Positions 1 through 7,804 of a stretch of DNA of 12,706 nucleotides are shown one piece after another (the stretch's first letter is position 1; every line of letters starts with the position of its first letter). The notes under the pieces were generated by a model, which was given only the letters and a program-made list of their open reading frames with translations, was not told where the DNA came from and did no database searches. The DNA comes from Dehalococcoidales bacterium (GTDB taxonomy: Bacteria > Chloroflexota > Dehalococcoidia > Dehalococcoidales > RBG-16-60-22). The translations under genes were made by a program, and so were the position numbers. The DNA lies in the NCBI GenBank assembly GCA_023135135.1, contig JAGLTT010000009.1, positions 1 through 12,706 of the forward strand. Direction: 5' to 3'.

Positions 1-1079
1 CTGCCCACGATTCCCTTCCGCATTTCGTCGGTAAGCGGCAGTTCCTGAAAAAACTCCTCCAGGAGTCCGGAATCCGGCACCATCCAGCTCATCATGCTGC
101 CTGGCCTCTCGATATTGCCCGTAACCCCCAGCAGGCAGATGATGGACCTTACGGTCTGGCCGCAGTTGGCCTGCCGCTCCAGGGAGCTGCCGACCTGTAT
201 GCAGCCGGGAGTGTCCTCGGCGAAGAGACGTGCCGCTTTAATGATGTCCTCTTTCTTGAGCCAGGTAATTTCGGCGACGCGCTCCGGCGTGTATTCCTGG
301 ACTCTCTCTTTCAGCCTGTCGAAACCGTACGTCCATTTTTGAACGAACTCTTTATCCCAGAGGTCTTCGTTAATAATGACGTTAATCATGCCCAGCGCCA
401 GGGCGGCATCCGTGCCCGGCCTGATTTGCAGCCATAGCGTCGCCCGTGATGATAAAGCCGTTTCTCTGGGGTCGATAACGATTAAGTTTTTAACGTGCTT
501 CAGCGAGTTCAAAAACCACACCGCCATCTCGGAGTCGGCGCTGCTTATCTCCAGCTGCTTGGCCCAGGATATCTGTGTCTTGGGGAACTCCCCGCCCCAC
601 CCGTGATAGTCGCAGTACAGTCGGCCGTAGCCGGTAACCAGCCCGTACATGCCCAGCCTGGGACTGTGGCAGATATAGCCGGGCGTGATGATGTTGGCCG
701 TACCGATGGAACGCGCCAGGCGGTGAGTGTACCGGTTATAGCCCCGCCCCGTCCCCTGGGATATGGCTATCGATGAAGGCCCGTATTTCTCTATCGACTC
801 CTTCATCTTGCTTTCGATTGTATCCAGCGCCTCGTCCCAGCTTATCCTTTGCCATTTCCCCTCGCCCCTTTTCCCCGTCCTTTTCAGAGGGTATTTCAGG
901 CGGTCGGGGTGGTTGATGTGCTGGATGCTGGACAGCCCCTTGGAGCACATCGTGCCCCAGGTCGGTGTGTCCGGGTTGCCTTCGATATTGGTAATAGCCC
1001 CGTCCTCGACGGTCACCAGGACACCGCAGCCGCCGTGGCAGCTTTTACAGGTGGTCTTGATAATCTTTTTCTCGCTCAT
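1..1079 (-). CDS. Mo/W bis-MGD oxidoreductase catalytic subunit, C-terminus outside window
   Basis: This is the N-terminal 359 residues of a DMSO-reductase-superfamily catalytic subunit; the frame is still open at base 1. A [4Fe-4S] motif lies at the N-terminus (C11, C14, C18, C45), followed by the typical RISWDEAL segment at 79-86. C137, in the stretch YICHSPR, sits where the metal-ligand cysteine of this superfamily is expected. The IDPRET and GTDAALALGMIN segments (202-207, 222-233) belong to the bis-MGD binding fold, and the region 222-286 resembles acetylene hydratase-type and related enzymes. The usual WGxNP-like stretch is replaced by WAKQLEISSAD (172-182). There is no twin-arginine or other signal before the first cluster cysteine, so the protein is probably cytoplasmic. 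An AGGAAG site lies 10 bases before the ATG. It follows the ferredoxin and NrfD genes and is probably the catalytic part of the same membrane complex. The family is clear; the substrate is not. Confidence 0.9.
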   Translation of the reverse strand, partial: MSEKKIIKTTCKSCHGGCGVLVTVEDGAITNIEGNPDTPTWGTMCSKGLSSIQHINHPDRLKYPLKRTGKRGEGKWQRISWDEALDTIESKMKESIEKYGPSSIAISQGTGRGYNRYTHRLARSIGTANIITPGYICHSPRLGMYGLVTGYGRLYCDYHGWGGEFPKTQISWAKQLEISSADSEMAVWFLNSLKHVKNLIVIDPRETALSSRATLWLQIRPGTDAALALGMINVIINEDLWDKEFVQKWTYGFDRLKERVQEYTPERVAEITWLKKEDIIKAARLFAEDTPGCIQVGSSLERQANCGQTVRSIICLLGVTGNIERPGSMMSWMVPDSGLLEEFFQELPLTDEMRKGIVG

Positions 1080-1134
1080 ACGTTTATATCTTCCTGATTT
1101 AATAGTGGTCGCTTGCCTTAAAAATAACGGTTGG

Positions 1135-2010
1135 TTAGCCGGCGATAGCGACCAGCGGTTTATAGGCGCCGGCTTTCAGAACGCAATACCTTAAAGCCAG
1201 CCCGCCGATGACTTCGCAGGCCACGCCGGTGACCAGCAGGGCCGACGATACTTCACTTACGAAGTAGCTGGAAAAGGCGATAGCCAGCGGTATGACGATG
1301 CCCAGGGCGACGATGCCGACCCAGAAAACGGGGGCAAGGTTGCCGCGCATTTGCTCCATGACCGATTTCTTTCCGGTCGTCTCCCGGTTGGCCGCCGTCC
1401 AGAGATAAACGACTATCAGCAGGGCGTTAATGATGAGCAGCCATCTGCTTCCCGCCTCGGCGACGGCAATGTTTACGTTTCCACCATTTAAGCCGATGAT
1501 TACCGCGAGGCCGAATCCCCCCAGTATGCCGCACAGGACGAATAATAATGGTAGCAATGTCGAGTTCCAGAAAGGCACGGCCTTGACGGTGTTAAGGACG
1601 AATCCGGTGTATACCGTTACCGCCAGCGCCGCCATTCCGGCCAGCACTTTGAAAACTATCTCTAATGCGGTACCGGGCAGCCAGAAGGAAAGTGCCAGTT
1701 GTACCGCCGCGAAAACAACGAAAGCGAGTACGAAGATGATACCCCGGGCCAGCCAGGAAGAATTAGGCCGGAAGACGATTCGCCAGAAGCGCAGCGGTTT
1801 GCCCAGGTAGATGAGGTGGGCCGCGCCCTTGATTACGGCGATAATCAGCCAGCTGATGAACATTCCCCACAGGCTGTTGAAATACAGCGATACCAGGTAC
1901 AGTCCCCCGCCCAGCCCACCGGCGTAGAAGGCAATCCAGAGGAAGATGCCCCGGCGGTCAATCCATTCTGTCTGGCGGGTATAGTTTATCATCCACTCGT
2001 GTATTTCCAA
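1135..2010 (-). CDS. NrfD/PsrC-type membrane subunit of a Mo oxidoreductase complex
   Basis: This is an integral membrane quinone-interacting subunit of the NrfD/PsrC/DmsC type, about 291 residues with around eight hydrophobic segments (roughly 22-45, 50-72, 90-113, 120-140, 150-176, 187-206, 221-247, 254-275). The HLIYLGKP stretch followed by a WRIVFRPNSSW-like loop after the second segment is characteristic of the family. The start chosen is a TTG at 2010, one base after the stop codon of the ferredoxin gene, with GGAGCGGAGAG just upstream; it gives an N-terminus reading EIHEWMINYT. An ATG at 2043 would add eleven charged residues and overlap the ferredoxin gene by 32 bases, which is less likely. 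The protein should anchor the ferredoxin and Mo/W subunits to the membrane and exchange electrons with the quinone pool. No heme-ligand pattern is evident, as is usual for NrfD proteins. Confidence 0.9.
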   Translation of the reverse strand: MEIHEWMINYTRQTEWIDRRGIFLWIAFYAGGLGGGLYLVSLYFNSLWGMFISWLIIAVIKGAAHLIYLGKPLRFWRIVFRPNSSWLARGIIFVLAFVVFAAVQLALSFWLPGTALEIVFKVLAGMAALAVTVYTGFVLNTVKAVPFWNSTLLPLLFVLCGILGGFGLAVIIGLNGGNVNIAVAEAGSRWLLIINALLIVVYLWTAANRETTGKKSVMEQMRGNLAPVFWVGIVALGIVIPLAIAFSSYFVSEVSSALLVTGVACEVIGGLALRYCVLKAGAYKPLVAIAG

Positions 2011-2011
2011 C

Positions 2012-2737
2012 TTATCTCTCCGCTCCTGTGGGCGCTGTCTCACGCTTCGAGTCGTCTTTTATATTTGATGTTTCGGAAAACCCAATCTTACCATCGATAA
2101 AGTACACCGAGGGATTGGTATCGTATTCGGGGTGAAGCTGAAAGCCGTTCTTTTCCTTTATTAACCTGGAAACCTCACTGTCGGGGTCGTCAAGGTCGCC
2201 GAAGGTCAGCGCCTGTGCCGGGCAGGTATTCACGCAGGCGGGTGTGGCTTCGCGGTCCACTCCCGGCTTTAAACCCTTGGCTAACCCCGCGTCGATCCTC
2301 TCGGCGCAGAAGTTACACTTCTCCGTCGTGCCGACTTGATGTCTGTAGAGTTTCTTGCCGGCTTTCTCGAAGTCGGTCTCTACTCTGCCGGGGAAAAAGC
2401 CCTGGTTCTTGTCCTTGGAAAGGAATGTACGGTTCTGGTAAGGGCAGGCGATAATGCAATAACGGCAGCCGACGCATTTGTCCTGGTCGATGGCTATAAT
2501 ACCGTCCTCGCGCTGGTAGGTGGCGCCGGTAGGGCATACTTCGACGCAGGGTGCGTCCTGGCACTGGTTGCAGCGTACCGAGTAGGTAGACACGGTGGGG
2601 CTGTCGCCGCCAGTCTCCATCGCCACCAGCCTCGGCCAGGACATGCCCATGGGCAGAAAGTGCTCGATGCGGCAGGCGGCCACGCAGGCGTAGCACCTTA
2701 TGCACTGGGTTAAATCTACGGCCATTCCCCATCTCAT
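2012..2737 (-). CDS. Four-cluster [4Fe-4S] ferredoxin subunit (DmsB/PsrB/NrfC type)
   Basis: This 241-residue electron-transfer subunit has sixteen cysteines in four cluster groups: C12/15/18/22, C56/59/64/68, C88/91/94/98 and C141/144/168/172. This is the standard pattern of the DmsB/PsrB/PhsB/NrfC family, which passes electrons between a bis-MGD catalytic subunit and an NrfD-type membrane subunit. The first cluster begins twelve residues from the N-terminus, leaving no room for a signal peptide. The C-terminal tail (about 205-241) has no cysteines. The start ATG has AGAGGT eight bases upstream. It is the first gene of the three-gene unit and is followed after one base by the NrfD gene, which suggests translational coupling. 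The direction of electron flow (substrate oxidation or reduction) cannot be read from the sequence. Confidence 0.95.
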   Translation of the reverse strand: MRWGMAVDLTQCIRCYACVAACRIEHFLPMGMSWPRLVAMETGGDSPTVSTYSVRCNQCQDAPCVEVCPTGATYQREDGIIAIDQDKCVGCRYCIIACPYQNRTFLSKDKNQGFFPGRVETDFEKAGKKLYRHQVGTTEKCNFCAERIDAGLAKGLKPGVDREATPACVNTCPAQALTFGDLDDPDSEVSRLIKEKNGFQLHPEYDTNPSVYFIDGKIGFSETSNIKDDSKRETAPTGAER

Positions 2738-2756
2738 TTAAATATACCTCTTATAT

Positions 2757-2785
2757 AGATTATCACATTGCACAGTAGTAGTCAA
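2757..2785 (-). promoter_or_regulatory. Possible promoter of the ferredoxin/NrfD/Mo unit
   Basis: On the minus strand, TTGACT (2785-2780) is followed by GATAAT (2764-2759, 15-base spacer) or TAATCT (2762-2757, 17-base spacer). Either would start transcription within roughly 15 bases of the Shine-Dalgarno site of the ferredoxin gene. The -10 region overlaps one copy of an ATCACATTG direct repeat. The match is partial and the leader would be short, so this is a weak call. Confidence 0.3.
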
Positions 2786-2877
2786 TAGAAAATAACGATA
2801 ACGTAGTAATATGGTTAATATATTATGCAATATGTAACATAAGTTACTAATATATATGTATAACGTAAATCACATTG
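2762..2877. repeat. Paired short repeats in a divergent promoter region
   Basis: ATCACATTG occurs at 2762-2770 and 2869-2877. ATAACGTA occurs at 2798-2805 and 2860-2867. Between them lies the inverted repeat GTAAC-N4-GTTAC (2834-2847). Further half sites are GTAAC at 2877-2881 and GTTAC at 2903-2907. The elements sit between the ferredoxin unit and the esterase and could be binding sites for a regulator of both. No regulator gene is in the window. The region is AT-rich, so some of these matches could be chance. Confidence 0.4.
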
Positions 2878-2935
2878 TAACCAAAGTCACAGTGGTATAA
2901 AAGTTACACCGGCAGAATTATAAAAGATTCGGATT

Positions 2936-2963
2936 TTAACAGGATGATGTGGAATGGTATAAT
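2936..2963 (+). promoter_or_regulatory. Sigma70-like promoter of the carboxylesterase gene
   Basis: TTAACA at 2936-2941 (five of six matches to TTGACA), a 16-base spacer, and a perfect TATAAT at 2958-2963 preceded by TGG, which makes an extended -10. Transcription would start near 2970, upstream of an AGGAGG site at 2981-2986. This also argues against an upstream in-frame ATG at 2944, which would not be transcribed. Confidence 0.7.
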
Positions 2964-2991
2964 TAGACCGTTTAAATTTCAGGAGGCGAAA

Positions 2992-4539
2992 ATGAGCAAT
3001 GATAAGCAAGCAGTAGTCGATACAAAATCCGGGAAAGTAGAAGGGAGCTATCAGGACGGACTCTACGTGTTCAAAGGGATTCCCTACGCCGCGCCGCCGC
3101 TGGGGGAGTTACGCTGGATGCCCCCGCAGCCGGTAAAGCCCTGGAACGGCGTACGCCCGGCGAAAGAGTTCGGGCCTATCGCCCCTCAGAATCCGATGCC
3201 TTTCGAAGCGCCGGGAATGCATGCTTTTGAAAAAGATACTCAAGACGAAGACTGCCTGTTCCTGAATATCTGGACCCCAGGACTGGATGATGCCCGCCGG
3301 CCGGTCATGTTTTGGATACACGGCGGTGCCTTTATTATTGGTTCCGGCACTGAGCCGTTCTTGGAGGGTGGTAAACTGGCCAGGCGCGGTGATATCGTCC
3401 TTGTCAGTATCAACTATCGCCTGGGGGCGCTCGGGTTCTTGAACCTGAAAGAAATTACCGGCGGTAAAATACCGGCTACTGGCAACGAAGGCCTGCTCGA
3501 TCAGGTAGCAGCACTGGAATGGGTGCGTGATAACATCGCCGCTTTCGGTGGCAACCCGGATAATATCACCGTTTTCGGCTTTTCCGCCGGCGGCATGAGT
3601 ATCGGTAACCTGCTGGGTATGCCTCTGGCGCGCGGTAAGTTCCACAAGGCTATTAACCGCAGCGGCGCCGCTAATGTCGTTGGGCCGCTGGATGGCGCTG
3701 TTAAAATATCCGAACAATATCTTAAAATATTAAACCTGAATGGTAAGGATGTTGATGCTTTACGTAAGCTTAAAACACAGGAACTGCTCGATGGGCAACA
3801 GCAACTGGGGATGAACTTGCGTGAGGCTGAATACAGGATAACGCCGTTTCAACCGGTTGTTGATGGCAAGATTCTTCCGGAATGGCCCATTGAAGCGATT
3901 AGAAAAGGTTCGGCTAAAAACGTCATTATTATGGCGGGCAACGCTCTTGATGAATTGAAAGCCATGAATTTGATGGACCCTGCCATGCGTAGTATGGATG
4001 AGGCGGGATTATTCAAGAGGGTGAATGACCTGTTGTCGCCGGACCTGGTGCCGGAACTGGTAAGCACTTACCGTGATGCCCTTAAAAAGCGAGGTTCGAA
4101 GGCCGACTCTCTTGATATTTATGGGACCATTACTGTCGACCTCATGTTCCGGATACCTACTATCCAGCTCGTAGAAACTCAGCGTGATAACGGGGTGCCT
4201 GCTTATAACTACCTGTTCACCTGTAAATCACCCGCCATGGGCGGTGTTCTGGGTGCCATGCACGGACTGGATAATCCTTTCCTTTTCGGAAATCTTGATG
4301 CTGATTTCTGTGGCTCCGGCCCGGAAGTAGAAAATCTTGCTGTAAAGATACAGGATTCCTGCACTGCCTTTGCCCGCACCGGTGACCCCTCCTGCGAAAG
4401 CATCGGCAAGTGGCCGGTTTATGGCAAAGACCGTATGACGATGATTCTGGACAAAAATACTCGCGTTGAAGCGGCGCCGTATGAAGATGAGCGCCTTGCT
4501 TGGGATAAATTCGATATAGTATATGTGAGACCGTTATAA
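2992..4539 (+). CDS. Carboxylesterase, type B (alpha/beta hydrolase)
   Basis: This is a 515-residue type-B carboxylesterase, the family that includes bacterial p-nitrobenzyl esterase, and a normal length for it. Visible marks are FKGIPYAAPP (27-36), the EDCLFLNIW signature (86-94), the oxyanion-hole HGGAF (110-114), the nucleophile S198 in GFSAGG, a likely catalytic acid E321 in NALDEL, and the catalytic H424 in GAMHGLDNPF. There is no signal peptide, so it should hydrolyse carboxylic esters in the cytoplasm. The ATG at 2992 is chosen because AGGAGG lies five bases before it and the promoter TATAAT overlaps the alternative ATG at 2944. The gene stands alone, divergent from the ferredoxin unit and convergent with the ThDP enzyme. 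Parts of it (for example around 3710-3780) look more AT-rich in codon choice than its neighbours, possibly a sign of separate origin. The natural ester is unknown. Confidence 0.93.
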   Translation: MSNDKQAVVDTKSGKVEGSYQDGLYVFKGIPYAAPPLGELRWMPPQPVKPWNGVRPAKEFGPIAPQNPMPFEAPGMHAFEKDTQDEDCLFLNIWTPGLDDARRPVMFWIHGGAFIIGSGTEPFLEGGKLARRGDIVLVSINYRLGALGFLNLKEITGGKIPATGNEGLLDQVAALEWVRDNIAAFGGNPDNITVFGFSAGGMSIGNLLGMPLARGKFHKAINRSGAANVVGPLDGAVKISEQYLKILNLNGKDVDALRKLKTQELLDGQQQLGMNLREAEYRITPFQPVVDGKILPEWPIEAIRKGSAKNVIIMAGNALDELKAMNLMDPAMRSMDEAGLFKRVNDLLSPDLVPELVSTYRDALKKRGSKADSLDIYGTITVDLMFRIPTIQLVETQRDNGVPAYNYLFTCKSPAMGGVLGAMHGLDNPFLFGNLDADFCGSGPEVENLAVKIQDSCTAFARTGDPSCESIGKWPVYGKDRMTMILDKNTRVEAAPYEDERLAWDKFDIVYVRPL

Positions 4540-4556
4540 GTCTTGATTTATACCGG
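4531..4556. terminator. Imperfect hairpin between convergent genes
   Basis: CCGTTATAA (4531-4539) and TTATACCGG (4548-4556) can pair with one mismatch around an eight-base loop. The hairpin spans the last codons of both the esterase and the ThDP enzyme genes, whose stops are 8 bases apart. There is no clear T-tract on either strand, so an intrinsic bidirectional terminator is only a possibility. Confidence 0.25.
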
Positions 4557-6221
4557 CGCCAGTCTAACGTCCAGCACGGCGGGGCGACCGCTCTTCACCT
4601 GCTTTAGGCCTTCTTTCAGAGCCGGCAGGACATCGGCGGGGTCATCTACCATGCGACCGTAAGCGTTGTTCGCCAGGGCGATTTTGGCGTAATCGGGCGG
4701 GGTGGGAATATCGGCGCCCATGTTGTCCACGTCGTACTTCTCCCGGAACAGCCCCTTGATGGCGCCGTAGCCCTGGTTGTCGAAGATGATGGCCAGGTAC
4801 GGGGCGTTGTAGAAAGAGGCCGACCACAGCGAGGCTTCCGGGCAGCCGTAGATAAAGGCGCCGTCGCCCATCAGGCTGATGACGGTCTTATCCGGGGATG
4901 CCAGCTTGACACCCAGGGCCGCCCCCGGCGCCCAGCCGATACACCCCCCGGCGCAGGACAGCAGCGTGCCCGGCTTGCTGCGGTGTATTTGGTGCGCCAC
5001 GATAGCCGCCGGCGATATCGTCTGATTTACTATTATAGTGTCGTCATCGATTGCTTCATCTATGCAGTGGCTGAGCCAGTGGGCGGAAATCGGTTTCTTA
5101 TCGGCATGGCTCTTGGCCAGCGCTTGCCACTCGCTTTCCAGCTTATTATGCTCCGCCTTATAAACATCGAATCGCTCCTGCAACTGACGTCGCCTTTGGG
5201 GGGCTAACTTCCTATCTATTATATCGGTAAGAGCCGGTATCGCCTGGCTGGAATCGGCCTTGACAAGGATATCGGGCTTCTTGCCCCATAAAGGAATGCC
5301 TTTTTTCGCCGTATCGATGTCGATATGGATTATTTTGGCGTCTGACCTCGGTACGGTAGGCGGCGACGCATAATGCATATCGTAGTCAATTGCTAAGATA
5401 ACATCGGCTGTTGTTAGCAGTGGATTACCGTATCCGACGTGGGTGGACGGATACGCCGCCATCGGGTGCGTGTTGGGGAAATTCACCCTGACATCGGTGG
5501 TGACTACCCGCGCGCTCAATGACTCGGCCAGTTTTACCAGTAAATCTACTGAATGAAGGTTCCTGCCGGAATAGCCGGTTACTATCAGCGGGGTTTCGGC
5601 GTTAATCAGTATCTCCGCCGCCTTCTCCAGTTCACTGGCGTCCGCCTCCGGAGCCTCTTCTATTTCAGCTTTTGGCGATGAACTTGCAGTATTTTCACCT
5701 TTATCCCAGAAGACTTCACGCGGCAGGTTCAAATAGACCGGCCCGCATGGCTCGGTCATGGCGATGCTGAAAGCTTTATTGAGTGTATCGACGAGATTGT
5801 CGTTGTCTCCCAGCTGGTAGTCCCACTTGACGAAGCTGCGTACCATCGCATTCTGGTCGAAAGCCTCGCCCCGCCAGTTAGTGCGCTGGAGCGGCCCCTG
5901 GTTCTCGGTGAAAAATACCACCGGCACCTTGCCCCACTGGGCGTTATGCAGGGCGCCGCCAATCTGCAGGACACCCAGCTCCGAGTGCACCGAGACCACC
6001 TGCGGTCGGCCCGAAGCCATGTAGTTGCCGTGGGCGGCCGTCATCGCCACGAATTCGTCGAGGCAGAGTATGCTCCTGGGAGACTTTTTACCCTCCGCGT
6101 TGTATTGTGCTATCGTTTCCAGCACGGGAACGTTATCGATTCCCGGATTGAAGAAAACGTGCTCGACGCCGTTGGCGTTCATAACTTCGATGAGTGCTTT
6201 GATATTACCGTATTCTTCCAT
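4548..6221 (-). CDS. ThDP-dependent enzyme, benzoylformate decarboxylase/acetolactate synthase family
   Basis: This 557-residue protein has the three-domain layout of ThDP enzymes of the acetolactate synthase, benzoylformate decarboxylase (BFD) and pyruvate decarboxylase family. E56 (in CLDEFVAMTA) is the expected cofactor-activating glutamate. The ThDP/metal motif begins at GDG 452-454 and ends at DN 481-482. H79 in VSVHSELGV and H283 in DYDMHYASPP fall where BFD has its active-site H70 and H281, while I28 in FFNPGIDN replaces BFD Ser26. The family typically decarboxylates a 2-oxo acid or condenses two of them. An FAD-binding motif as in acetolactate synthase is not obvious, nor is a regulatory subunit gene nearby, so valine biosynthesis is unlikely. 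It is the last gene of a three-gene unit after a flavin oxidase, with AAGGG eight bases before the ATG. A 2-oxo acid decarboxylase or lyase is the best guess. Confidence 0.88.
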   Translation of the reverse strand: MEEYGNIKALIEVMNANGVEHVFFNPGIDNVPVLETIAQYNAEGKKSPRSILCLDEFVAMTAAHGNYMASGRPQVVSVHSELGVLQIGGALHNAQWGKVPVVFFTENQGPLQRTNWRGEAFDQNAMVRSFVKWDYQLGDNDNLVDTLNKAFSIAMTEPCGPVYLNLPREVFWDKGENTASSSPKAEIEEAPEADASELEKAAEILINAETPLIVTGYSGRNLHSVDLLVKLAESLSARVVTTDVRVNFPNTHPMAAYPSTHVGYGNPLLTTADVILAIDYDMHYASPPTVPRSDAKIIHIDIDTAKKGIPLWGKKPDILVKADSSQAIPALTDIIDRKLAPQRRRQLQERFDVYKAEHNKLESEWQALAKSHADKKPISAHWLSHCIDEAIDDDTIIVNQTISPAAIVAHQIHRSKPGTLLSCAGGCIGWAPGAALGVKLASPDKTVISLMGDGAFIYGCPEASLWSASFYNAPYLAIIFDNQGYGAIKGLFREKYDVDNMGADIPTPPDYAKIALANNAYGRMVDDPADVLPALKEGLKQVKSGRPAVLDVRLAPV

Positions 6222-6243
6222 GATATTTACCCTTGTTTCTCGC

Positions 6244-7794
6244 CTACTTTTCAGCGGTTATATAGTGGCTGGGTTCGGATGCATTCTCGGGGTCGAAAGT
6301 CTTCTTAACCTTCCTCATCCACTTCGTATAGTTCGATGTGTCCGGGCCGTACATGTCGCAAACGGCGTCGCTCCAGACATGGTGAGGCACGCCGTAGTGC
6401 CCCTCGACGGCTGCCCGGTTGGCCGCCATGAATACCTCGAAGCTGGCCTGCACCGCGGCGGGATTGCTCGGTACGTAGCGGATGAGCAGCTCGCCGTGCC
6501 CGCAGTGTCCGTGTTCTATCGACTGCACGAAGGGGTCGGTACCGTCGGCAAGGAGTAAACCCTTCTGAATGAAGCCTTCCTTGACTTTAGAGCCCTTCTC
6601 GATGAACTTGCTCATGAGGTTGAAGACATCGGTGCCTCCCACCTCACCCCCGAAGACTCCCGTGGCGCGGCAGGTCTCCCTGATTGACCCGGTTACTCTG
6701 ATAAACCGCCAGATAAAGCCCCCGGCGTTTTCGGGGTCTTCCACCGGCTCCAGCGCTTTACCATTAGTCTCATTCGCGATTATTTCAAGTACCTTCTTTT
6801 TATAGGCGAAATCACCGGGAGAGTTCCCGGCGATAATAATCATAAAGCCCGGCCCCTGTACCAGGTCGGTATATTCCCTGAGGTACTCGGCATCTTCGTT
6901 GTTGTTTGTCGCTATGTTGGATGCCATCATGGCCATGTTGAAGCCCATTAATATAAAGGCGATTTCGCTCTCACCGACTTGCCTGACCGCTTCCCTCAAT
7001 GCCTCCTGAGACGGGAAGGAAATGTATCTAATCATAAAGCCCGATGGTATATAACTCGGCTTGTAGTGCGGTGATACGCCTTCAATTGGGAACGTCGACG
7101 GCCCCGGCCAGTGGTAAATCTTCTGGGCGGCTCTGGTATAGACGCCCAGACCTCCCAGCGGCATCGTGTTGCCCCTGATGACTCCCCGCAGAGAAGGCCC
7201 CGGCCCATCGCCGCAGAACCACTCGCCCATGACAGCCAGCGAGCCTGTCCTGACTATTTCTCCGTCCGGAGTGACCCACTCCAGCGCCAGCTGGTTTCTC
7301 TCGCCGTAGCTGCCGCTCACGCTGAGATGCCCCAGGTTGGAATGCGCCGCCAGGGGCAGCGCCGAGCAGTTGCTGCCGGCACCGGTGATATTGGTATTCA
7401 GACCCCTCTTCATCAGTTCGGCCTGTAGCTGGGCGTATATCACGTAGGGCTCGACCACCGCGTACATGTTCTTTTCGTTAATCTCGATGATGCGGTTCAT
7501 CCGGCGCAGGTCCAGCTTGATGACGCCCGGCCCGGTGGGGTCGCAGTAAGGGCCCCAGCCCGTGCTCGAAGCCTTGAACTGGAGGCCGCATTTATTACAC
7601 AACCTGATTATCGCCTGTACTTCCGTCGTGTCCTTGGGGAGGGTCACGGCTTCGAAACGTGGCACGAATTTATCGAGTTTTGCTACCAGACCGGAACGCC
7701 AGGCATAAGAATCAAGAATCGCCGGGTCGTCGGCGATGTTTTCCGGCCCCACCACCTCCTCGAAAGCCTTGTAGATATCCTTCGCTAAAGCCAT
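6244..7794 (-). CDS. FAD-linked oxidase (PCMH-type FAD domain; GlcD/vanillyl-alcohol oxidase superfamily)
   Basis: This is a 516-residue flavoprotein. Residues about 46-228 form a PCMH-type FAD-binding domain: VTLPKDTTEVQAIIRLCNK (50-68), a modified pyrophosphate loop STGWGPYCDP (77-86), LDLRRMNRI (95-102 region), the substituted glycine-rich stretch AHSNLGHLSVSGSYGERN (150-167), and GGLGVYTRAA (214-223). The C-terminal half is the substrate cap, ending with KTFDPENAS near the C-terminus, as in other FAD-linked oxidases. The length suits either hydroxy-acid dehydrogenases or the 4-cresol/vanillyl-alcohol group, which oxidise an alpha-hydroxy acid or a para-hydroxybenzyl carbon. No covalent flavin attachment residue can be assigned with confidence. 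An AAGGAG overlapping the stop of the upstream gene lies six bases before the ATG. The neighbouring ThDP enzyme, likely acting on 2-oxo acids, favours a 2-hydroxy acid substrate, but this is inferred from context. Confidence 0.88.
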   Translation of the reverse strand: MALAKDIYKAFEEVVGPENIADDPAILDSYAWRSGLVAKLDKFVPRFEAVTLPKDTTEVQAIIRLCNKCGLQFKASSTGWGPYCDPTGPGVIKLDLRRMNRIIEINEKNMYAVVEPYVIYAQLQAELMKRGLNTNITGAGSNCSALPLAAHSNLGHLSVSGSYGERNQLALEWVTPDGEIVRTGSLAVMGEWFCGDGPGPSLRGVIRGNTMPLGGLGVYTRAAQKIYHWPGPSTFPIEGVSPHYKPSYIPSGFMIRYISFPSQEALREAVRQVGESEIAFILMGFNMAMMASNIATNNNEDAEYLREYTDLVQGPGFMIIIAGNSPGDFAYKKKVLEIIANETNGKALEPVEDPENAGGFIWRFIRVTGSIRETCRATGVFGGEVGGTDVFNLMSKFIEKGSKVKEGFIQKGLLLADGTDPFVQSIEHGHCGHGELLIRYVPSNPAAVQASFEVFMAANRAAVEGHYGVPHHVWSDAVCDMYGPDTSNYTKWMRKVKKTFDPENASEPSHYITAEK

Positions 7795-7804
7795 GTCGGA
7801 CTCC

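Noticed and set aside
763..1194. A 143-residue plus-strand open frame with hydrophobic stretches near the start of the Mo/W subunit gene
   Set aside because: It runs antisense to the cluster motif and conserved N-terminus of the Mo/W subunit and into the NrfD gene; its hydrophobicity comes from the complementary codons.
3109..3717. A 202-residue minus-strand open frame inside the carboxylesterase gene
   Set aside because: The plus-strand frame has the full catalytic motifs of the esterase; the antisense frame has none.
4548..6221. Acetolactate synthase (branched-chain amino acid synthesis)
   Set aside because: No regulatory subunit or other ilv genes are nearby, and the active-site histidines match benzoylformate decarboxylase better.
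6025..6558. A 177-residue plus-strand open frame across the ThDP/FAD oxidase junction
   Set aside because: It covers parts of two well-supported minus-strand genes and the ribosome site between them, with no family features of its own.
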